64,000 nucleotides of DNA from Petaurus breviceps papuanus (taxonomy: Eukaryota; Chordata; Mammalia; Diprotodontia; Petauridae), in contig JAMXIF010000045.1 in the NCBI GenBank assembly GCA_028583685.1, positions 10,909,809 to 10,973,808 of the forward strand, read 5' to 3'. Below the pieces are notes generated by a model. The model was not told the origin of the DNA and ran no database searches. It saw only the letters and a program-made list of their open reading frames with translations. How positions within the stretch are numbered: the stretch's first letter is position 1; the number at the start of each line of letters is the position of its first letter. This document shows, in pieces, positions 57,470 through 64,000 of the stretch. The position numbers and the translations under genes were made by a program.

Positions 57470-58805
57470 GATGTTCCCTGCCCTCTCTCCCTCCATGAAA
57501 ATTAGTTTGTATCTAGGTTGATTTACTTCTCTCAGCATACTTTTTTTTCCTCCTAGTAAGCCCATTAAGGACAATGACTATTTGCATTTTTATCTTTGTA
57601 TAACTTTCCATCGCTCCATTACATTCATACACCATAATTTGTTTAGACATTCCACCATTGATGGGCATCCCTTGATTGCCAGGTTTTTGCCTACACAAGA
57701 AGAGCTGCTCTAAATATTATATATAATATACATATATACATATACATATATATACATGGGATTTTCCCCTCTATTTGATCTCTGAGGTATAAGCCTCCTA
57801 ATGATATCATTGGGTCAAAGGTTATGCCTTTTAAGGCATAGTTCCAAAGTGTTTCCCAGGATTGATGAACAATTTACAAATCCACCAAACATGCACCTAT
57901 GCAAGTGTTTTCCTACATCCCCTCCAATATGTGCCATTTTTCTCTGTGTGTGTGTGTATGTTAACCTTGCCAAACTGATAGGTATGAGGTAGAGTTTCTT
58001 CAGATTTTATTTCTCTGATCATTAGTGAGTTCAAGTACTTTTATATGGCTGATGAAAGCTTGGATTGCTCCTCTTAGAACTAACTACCTGTTAATATCTT
58101 TTGACCATTTACCAATTGGAGAATGGCTCTTATTCTTATAAATTTGAATCAGCTCCTTATATATCTTGGAAAGGAAACCCTTCTCAGAGAAATTCCCTGA
58201 TAAGGATTTTCCTAGTAATCTGTTTCTGTAATTTTTATGCACCAGCTCTGTTGATGCAAAAAAACCTGTCAATTTTATTTAACCAAAATTGGCCATCTTA
58301 TCTTCTGAGATCCTTTATACCTGCTTGGTCATGGATGCTTCCTCTCTCCCTAGATCTGAAAGGCAATTTCTCTTTTGCTTCTCTAATTTGTTTATGAGGT
58401 CACCTTTTATTTGATGTAACTATTTGGAGTTCATCTCGGTATAAAGAATGAGATGTTGGTCAATACCTAGTTTCTATCAGATTGCTTTCTAGTTTTCCTA
58501 GCACTTTTAGTTAAATAGCAAGTTCTTACCATAATAGATGGGGTGATTAGGTCTATGAAACACTCTGATACTACATTCATATGCTTCTATATGCTGTATA
58601 CTTAATCTAATCCACCAATCAATCCACTTATTAACAAGGACCAAATTGTTTTGATGATTACTGCTTTGTACAACAGTTTATCCGTTACTTCTAAGGTCCT
58701 TTTTTCTCATTTCCCTTGAGATTCTTAACCTTTTTATTTCTTCCTGATGAATTTCATTATATTTTTTAGATTCTACTTTGGTAGTTTGATTAGTATGACA
58801 TTAAA
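57470..58805 (-). repeat. L1 LINE, 5'-truncated, minus strand
   Basis: On the minus strand at 58272-58084 it encodes SEKGFLSKIYKELIQIYKNK then HSPIGKWSKDINR, matching L1 ORF2 SDKGLISRIYNELKQIYKKK and NPIKKWAKDMNR. The left end (57480-57720) is the L1 3' part. It is interrupted by stops and a TA run (57718-57757). Confidence 0.85.
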
Positions 58806-58807
58806 CA

Positions 58808-59078
58808 AGTATGGCACCTAGGTGGCACAGTGGATAGAATGCCAATCCTACAGTCAGGAAGACGAGAGTTCACATCTGGCATCAGACGTTTTCTATATGT
58901 GGGACTCTGAGCAAGTCACTTAACCTCTGCTTGCCTCAGTTTCTGCATCTGTAAAATGGGGGAAATAATAGCACCTACCTGCAAGGGTTGTGAGGATCAA
59001 AGGAAATAATTATCATAAAGGGGTTAGCACAGTGCCTAGCACATTGGACATGCTATAGAAATAGTAGCCATTTTTACT
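58808..59078 (+). mobile_element. CORE-SINE inserted in L1
   Basis: 'ggcacctaggtggcacagtg' head, 'gagcaagtcacttaacctct', 'gcatctgtaaaatgggggaa' and tail 'cagtgcctagcacattggac'. L1 sequence continues to about 59160. Confidence 0.88.
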
Positions 59079-59160
59079 CATTTAATTTAGATATTCTTGG
59101 GATTTTGATTGTGTTGACTTGTCTACTCATGAGCACTTAATGTTTCCCTAGAGTTGGGGT

Positions 59161-59680
59161 CTGTCTTTATTTCTGATCATCAGTACATCCTTTAACACCA
59201 GCAGATGGCATTGATAGGTATTGGGGTCCTAGGTTTCTCTTGGCAGTTTTCACAACCCACCTGAATGGAAGCAGTGAGGCAAATGCCCCAAATCAGTGAC
59301 CTTCTAGCCCTCAGCGCTGCCCCTCTCTCTGTGGGGTGGCCCCAGCTCATCAGCAATGGGTATGTGGACTTTGAGGTTCTCCCCAAACAAAGTGTTGAGC
59401 CCCCACCTACTGGGGAAATACTGTCTCTTCTTCTGAACTTGCATGTCAGTGCCCTCTAGTCTCATTTCCTAGACATGTTAGGTTTGGCTCCTCATGGAAG
59501 CAGACTCGGGTACTTGGATATTACCTGGCACACTTATCAGTAAACAAAAAGTATAGTAACTAGAAGAGAATGCATAATAAACATGGGAAACATCTGCCAT
59601 GTAGCACTGTGAGCCAACCACTCTCAAACCAAGGAACCCTCCAGTATCAGAAACTGGCCCCAATCTATCTTTCCAACCTC
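59161..59680. other. No gene or repeat recognised
   Basis: Unique-looking sequence. Confidence 0.45.
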
Positions 59681-60145
59681 ATTGGACATTATTCACCCTC
59701 CTGCTGTCTATGTTTCAGACATGGGCTTCTCTCTATTCTTCCTATATGACCCTCCATCTCCCACCTCAGTATCTTTGCATTGGCAGTTCTCCGTGCCAAG
59801 AGCTTCAATAAGATGCTCTATTCCCTTAAGATTTGTTTAAGCATCTTAGAAAGCATTTCCTGATCCCCTTCCCAACTAATGGCACCCTCCCTCCCAATCT
59901 ACTTTCCACCCCCAACCCCCATGGAAGATAATGTTCTCCTGCGTGGAAGGGAACTCCAGCTACCTCTGGTCAAAGGTAGCCTAGCCGGAGCAGAATAACT
60001 TGTATTTCACCTCTTTTGTATTAATTTACTTTATTTTTATGTTGTATATATTTTGATAGTTACTTTTTCCTCTCTCTCCCTAGAATGTCAACTCCTTGTA
60101 AGTAGAGATCATTTCATTTTTTGCAATTGTATCCCCAGTGCCTTG
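59681..60145 (+). repeat. L2 LINE 3' portion
   Basis: 'catctcccacctcagtatct', 'ttgcattggcagttctccgt', 'ccctagaatgtcaactcctt' and 'caattgtatccccagtgcct'. The tail is cut by the SINE at 60160 and resumes at 60295. Confidence 0.8.
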
Positions 60146-60159
60146 TGGGATAAATTCTT

Positions 60160-60294
60160 TTTTTTTTTTTTTGTGAGGGCAGTTGGGGTTAAGTGACTTG
60201 CCCAAAGTCACTAGTAAGTGTGTAAAGTGTCTGAGGCTGGATTTGAACTCAGGTCCTCCTGACTTCAGAGACAGTGCTCTATTCACTGCACCCC
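60160..60294 (-). mobile_element. tRNA-derived SINE inserted in an L2 tail
   Basis: A 15-bp duplication (gtgggataaattctt at 60145-60159; gtgggacaaattctt at 60295-60309, one mismatch) flanks a SINE whose 5' head is short. Confidence 0.92.
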
Positions 60295-60329
60295 GTGGGA
60301 CAAATTCTTGTCGATTCATTGTTTGCTCC

Positions 60330-60600
60330 AGACTCATGAGTTATCGATAATATAAGCATCTAGCTTTTTATATGTTTGCAAAGTGCTTGACAAATATTAT
60401 CTCCCTTTATCCTCATAATAACCCTGGGAGGTAGGTACTACTACTACTATCCCCATTTTACAGATGAAAACATTTTAAAAGGCAGAGATTAAGTGACTTG
60501 CCCAAGGTCACACAGCTAGTGAACATGGGAGGCCAAATATGAATTCAGATATTCCTGATTCCCGGTCCAGAGCTCTACCCATTGCACCATCTGAGTTCTA
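60330..60600 (-). repeat. MIR/Ther-1 SINE, near full length
   Basis: 'tttgcaaagtgcttgacaaa', 'ctatccccattttacagatg' and 'agtgacttgcccaaggtcac'. Confidence 0.85.
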
Positions 60601-61050
60601 GGAAACGTACAGTTTGAATTTCTGCAGTTTGCCACCAACCCTCCCCTTCAAGTGGGCAAAAGAGTACCCTGTTTACCCAGGATGTCTGACTCATACTTCC
60701 TGTATGAGGACCAGTCATCAGAAGCAAAGGCCGAAAGTCTGGAGGAACTCTGATTCTGAAACTCGAGGTCTGAGAAATGGGTATGAGAGCCAAGTAGACA
60801 GAAGGAAAGAGCACCCCCGCCCTCGAGGACCATGGAAGGTAGGTTCTTCCTCCTGCTGGTCCCATTCCCTGGCAGGGAACTCCAATGACTTTGGCCAAAG
60901 CTGGTCTAGCCCAGAGCAGAATGGGTGATTTAACAGGCAGCTCAGAATGAGAAGCCCGTTGCCCTCATAGGTCCCAGGGTCCCTTTCTCTCTGACCTCAT
61001 GAGATCCCATTCCCTCTCCTTGCTCTACCTACGCCCAGCTCCTGATGGAC
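60601..61050. other. No gene or repeat recognised
   Basis: This is unique-looking. Overlapping frames of about 105 codons on both strands have no known match. Confidence 0.45.
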
Positions 61051-61054
61051 TTAC

Positions 61055-61305
61055 ATTACTCTATAGTGGGTGAGCAGTGCATCTGTGTCCTTAGCACCTG
61101 GCCTGCTGACTGACTGTGTCTTAACAGGACATTAATGAAGGTTTGCTAAACTAAATGTAACTAAAAGGAGGGGCTGCTCTATCTTCTAAGTACATAACTT
61201 TGGGCATGTGGTTCCTCAGTTAGAATGGAAGCTGCCTGAAGGGAGGAACCAGGCTTTGACTATTTTTTGTATCACTGGTACCTGGAATAGATTTAGTGGC
61301 TCATG
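61055..61305 (+). repeat. L2 tail remnants
   Basis: 'gtgtccttagcacctggcct' near 61086 and 'ggaagctgcctgaagggagg' then 'tttttgtatcactggtacct' at 61226-61283 resemble two L2 3' ends. Confidence 0.5.
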
Positions 61306-61307
61306 AA

Positions 61308-61562
61308 GGCTGGTTGAGGGAGAGCTGGGTGGCATTATGGATAGAGCACCGAAGCTGGTGTCAGGAATATCTGAGTTCAAATCTGGCCTCAGATATCATT
61401 AGTGGTATGACCCTGGTCAAGTCACATCATCACACTTGCCTCCATTTCCTTGTCTGTAAAATGAGCTGGAGAAGGACATGGCAAACCACTCCAGTGCCTG
61501 CCAAGAAAACTGCAATGGGCTCACGGGGAATCAGAAACAACTGAATGCTTATTGATCGGATG
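61308..61562 (+). mobile_element. Mar-1 CORE-SINE, full length
   Basis: Head 'gagctgggtggcattatgga', 'tgagttcaaatctggcctca', 'gacatggcaaaccactccag' and terminal 'cagaaacaactgaatgctta'. It is the last clear repeat before the ISX upstream region. Confidence 0.92.
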
Positions 61563-61771
61563 TAGTTGACCAGGTTCAATTAAGTGTCTTACCAGTGACT
61601 CAGTAAATGCTCCCTCCCTGCCTAGGGGCTGCCCTACTCCCATTCCTCTGCCAGCCTCCCTGCCCCCCAGCCACACACCCATAACAGGAGAGTCAGTGGG
61701 AATGGGCTGCCCACAGAATTCCCTTAGGAGACTGCCCCAGCATTCCTCTGCTGGCAAAGCCACATCTGTAG

Positions 61772-61935
61772 TGACCAAAGTTCACTTGGCAGGGAGTGTC
61801 CACAGCTGGAACCTGGATCCCTGTTCCCAGGGCTTTGGCCTTCCTGTCTATATAGCAATAATCTATGACCCATAAATTCTTTGAGCTGGGTAAACACCTT
61901 TTATGACAATTTAAACTCTTTACGGGACCATTGTT
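61772..61935 (+). promoter_or_regulatory. Candidate intestinal promoter/enhancer of ISX
   Basis: Within 165 bases there is an HNF4-type site (tgaccaaagttcac, 61772-61785; reverse strand TGAACTTTGGTCA), a TATA-like ctatatag (61848-61855), a CDX2-like ccataaa (61870-61876), a forkhead-like gtaaaca (61890-61896), a second CDX2-like tttatgac (61900-61907) and a SOX-like attgtt near 61931. HNF4 and CDX2 are master regulators of gut epithelium, and the next gene downstream is ISX, 1.6 kb away. The block lies outside recognisable repeats. Motif matching by eye cannot prove function or locate the start of transcription. Confidence 0.4.
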
Positions 61936-63424
61936 AGCCTGGGGGCCCCTTCTTCTCTCTTCCCCTCTTTCTAATCTGGCTTTCTTCTTTGGACCCTCTC
62001 TGATGCTCCTGTCTGAGGTCTCTCATTCCCTCTTCCTCCCCCTTTACTACTGCCCCTGTTACCTTCTTGTTCACACAAGCCCCTGTCCTATGAAGGGGAC
62101 GGACTCCTCCATATTATTGGGTGTGGTTTATTATCTCCCTACCCCCACCCTGGTTACACAGTAATTCCTTCCAGGGACCCCAGCCTATCAGGTCCAGAAC
62201 TGTCCGCCCATTGGACATGGGGGACAGACCTTGCCAACATTGACAGATAAGGAAAGTTCAGCAGAGGAAAGAATAAGGAAGCAAAGAGAAGGGCTGAGAA
62301 GGCATCTGAGAGAGGGAGTTTGAAACTGGCAAACCCTCCATTGGAGGAAAAAGCGTCATACTGGAGAATCAAATAAACCTCCCAATGAACAGTACCCTGG
62401 ATAATGTGGACTTGGAAAGAGAAAGACCAGGATTCTCTAGAGAGATCTGAGCCATTTATCCTCTGAATCTCCTATCTCCAGAGGACAAAAAAGCACCTTG
62501 TCTTTGCACCAGCCCCAAAACAGAGATGAATTTTGAAGGGTGATATGAAAACCTGCACAAACAAATATGGAGAAAAGATGAGGACCCTTCTCAGTGACCA
62601 CGATTTGGTCCTGGAACCTCGTCTTTACTGCTGCTCCCTTCTCCATGGACTCTCAGTCCCCAGTAACTAGCTGATCAAAAATAGAAAAGAAAAGAAAAAC
62701 CTGGACTGTGAGAGGATCCCAAGCCTGATGTCCTGAGGCTGACCAGAGAGAACACGTCCAGGATCGCTTACTCTGGATTGATGGGTCATCTCTGCAGAGA
62801 CTGCTAAGGGGACATAGGGGTGAATTTTAGCCTCCTGAACCGTGCTCAACCTCCAGGAAAGAAAAAGTCTAGTTCCCCAAGGCTGGGTTCAGCGGCTTGC
62901 TTGAGACCCACCATACCTCAGGAGTTTGGACCACAAACCCTGTTAGACCCAAGAATTGGTCTCTTCCCTTCAATTCTCATTCTTTCTTGGCCCTGCTCCA
63001 TGGGATCTTATCCCTAGTGACCAATTTGTGAAGAGTGGAGTTGGAGAGGATTGTGAACCCAGCACCGGATGGCCACGGCCTGAGCCTGGGCCATACCTAG
63101 GTTACTCCTTCTCTAAATCTGCAGCCTCCAGGGCCACAGGATGACAAGTAGCCCACCTTCCAGCTTGCCCAGTAGTACTGGGATGGCCCATTCTGATGTG
63201 ATGTGATATGTGGTTCTACTTCAAAGGCCACTGGGCCCCAAGAGACAGAGCTCCTGGAAGTGAGAGAGAATGGACTGGGGATGGCAGGAGCCTTTGGCTT
63301 GAGGCTCCAGTGTCTCTTTCCCCATTTCTTAGGTCTTTAGTTTTGGTCCCAAGGACTTCCAGGGAGGAAACAATTATTCCTCCTACCTCTCACTTCGTTT
63401 TCAACTGCTAACCCCAAATCCTCA

Positions 63425-63447
63425 CTCCCTTCCTCCCCCACCCTTAG
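63425..63447 (+). promoter_or_regulatory. Possible splice acceptor upstream of the ISX start codon
   Basis: A C/T-rich tract (ctcccttcctcccccaccct) runs into TAG at 63445-63447, 45 bases before the ATG. It fits a 3' splice site and would place the ATG in a second exon behind a non-coding 5' exon. No upstream exon could be identified, so the start may equally lie in a longer first exon. Confidence 0.3.
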
Positions 63448-63492
63448 CTCTCAAAGAGCTGAAGCTGCCTGACTTTTGTTTGGGGTAGAGGG

Positions 63493-63676
63493 ATGGAGGG
63501 GGAAAATCTGGACAAATGTGATTCCCCAAAGCAACTGGGTCTGCCCTTCTCCATTGAGGAGATCCTGAAGAAACCTACAAAAAGAGACATTCCCAGAAAA
63601 GGTAGAGGGGATAGCCAACAGGGTGCTGCTGCTGAGGCCCTAAAAACGGAGAATTATCCACTGGAGCTTCCCCAAG
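63493..63676 (+). CDS. ISX: ISX homeobox protein, first coding exon (partial; gene continues past the window)
   Basis: The exon encodes 61 residues plus one base and stops at a textbook donor (CAAG|gtaagt, intron from 63677). The key segment is LGLPFSIEEILKKP, residues 15-28. It matches the human ISX N-terminus as I recall it (LSLSFSIEAILKRP) and forms an eh1-like motif (F19-S-I-x-x-I-L25), which in homeodomain repressors recruits Groucho/TLE. Residues 8-14 (KCDSPKQ) parallel human CCEAPKK, and the exon ends at LPQ, as human does near DQPQ just before the basic run leading into the homeodomain. The ATG has a good context (G at -3, G at +4), and an in-frame stop at 63460-63462 shows it is the first Met. 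It aligns with an internal human Met, so human has about 12 extra N-terminal residues. From family knowledge, ISX is a nuclear repressor in gut epithelium that controls BCO1 and SCARB1 in carotenoid/vitamin A uptake. The homeodomain is not in the window, so the call rests on the N-terminus and donor phase. Confidence 0.85.
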
Positions 63677-63840
63677 GTAAGTATCTTGTGAGCCTTTGGT
63701 TTCATACCCTAGAAAATATAAGGAAGGTTGATGAAGTCCATGCTTGGCTCCTACAGCAGCTGAACTGAGTCTAGATTTCCAGTATCGGTGGAAAGATCTT
63801 GGTCCTAGAATGATTCCTTCAAGAACATTCAACCTGCACA
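63677..63840 (+). other. ISX: Start of ISX intron 1
   Basis: The intron opens with gtaagtatct, a near-perfect U1 target. The open frame runs on for about 90 bases to a stop at 63766-63768, but that extension does not resemble ISX, so splicing is favoured. The intron continues past the window end. Confidence 0.8.
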
Positions 63841-63960
63841 CATACCTGCCCATTTAACAGGTGGGGAAACTGAGAGGTGTTGTGGTTTGCCTAAGCCTAC
63901 GAAGCATAATGAGGTAATTGGTGGGGAAGTAAGCATTAGAATCTAGAGCTCTTGGCTCTT
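63840..63960 (-). repeat. Old MIR/MIR3-like fragment in ISX intron 1
   Basis: It carries the reversed MIR core (cccatttaacaggtggggaa, then actgag and ggtttgcctaagc). It is strongly decayed. Confidence 0.6.
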
Positions 63961-64000
63961 AGTATTTAAAATTGGGAATGTTAACAATTTTAAAGGCCCA

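Larger units (their letters stand above)
61570..63490. other. Repeat-poor upstream region of ISX
   Basis: I recognise no SINE, LINE or LTR in this 1.9 kb, unlike the rest of the window, which suggests selective constraint or at least little insertion. The short open frames on both strands show no known protein similarity. A further HNF4-like caaaggcca occurs at 63222-63230. Confidence 0.6.

Noticed and set aside
63677-63768. Reading the ISX frame through the donor to the stop at 63768
   Set aside because: The donor is near perfect, its phase fits human ISX, and the read-through residues do not resemble the ISX homeodomain lead-in.

Overview
The window is vertebrate nuclear DNA and almost certainly marsupial. 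It has no operons and no long open reading frames. It is packed with degraded SINEs and LINEs, including the tRNA-headed SINEs (head 'ggcagctaggtggc', B box 'gagttcaaat') and Mar-1/Ther-1 CORE-SINEs typical of marsupials, L2 and L3/CR1 relics, L1 fragments, and L1-like elements with only ORF1 (HAL1-like). Two 10-N runs lie inside purine microsatellites. No bacterial, viral or CRISPR features are present.

Only one host gene is recognisable. It is the first coding exon of a homeobox gene, best matched to ISX (intestine-specific homeobox), at 63493-63676 on the plus strand. The exon ends at a perfect splice donor, and the rest of the gene lies beyond the right edge. In human, ISX is preceded by a long gene-poor interval towards LARGE1, so about 63 kb of gene-free DNA upstream is expected. 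The roughly 1.9 kb before the exon (61570-63490) is poor in recognisable repeats. At 61772-61935 it holds a tight group of HNF4-like, CDX2-like and forkhead-like sites, which would suit an intestinal promoter or enhancer.

Layout: 1-3490 is an L2 relic cut by a palindromic MITE, then an LTR-like block. 3490-11070 holds two HAL1-like elements in opposite orientation, separated by L1 and L2 fragments; the right one is full length with a 16-bp target-site duplication. 11070-13620 has SINEs, a hAT-like MITE and an L3/CR1 fossil. 13620-18315 is a minus-strand L1 tail joined to a third HAL1-like element, carrying three related SINEs and a nested solo LTR. 18315-23300 is mostly unique DNA with a GAAG microsatellite and a second copy of the same LTR. 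23321-24385 is an inverted duplication. 24400-48650 is a field of old MIR/Ther-1, L2, L3 and SINE insertions, including a second inverted repeat (34281-35595). 49066-49514 is a nearly full-length 7SL RNA pseudogene split by a SINE. 53767-53851 is an 85-nt pre-miRNA-like hairpin. 54425-54775 is a degenerate tandem repeat. 57470-59160 is a minus-strand L1, followed by L2 and SINE copies up to the ISX upstream region.

Family names come from memory of consensus sequences, without a repeat database. Boundaries are exact only where a target-site duplication is quoted; the rest are good to about 10-30 bases.
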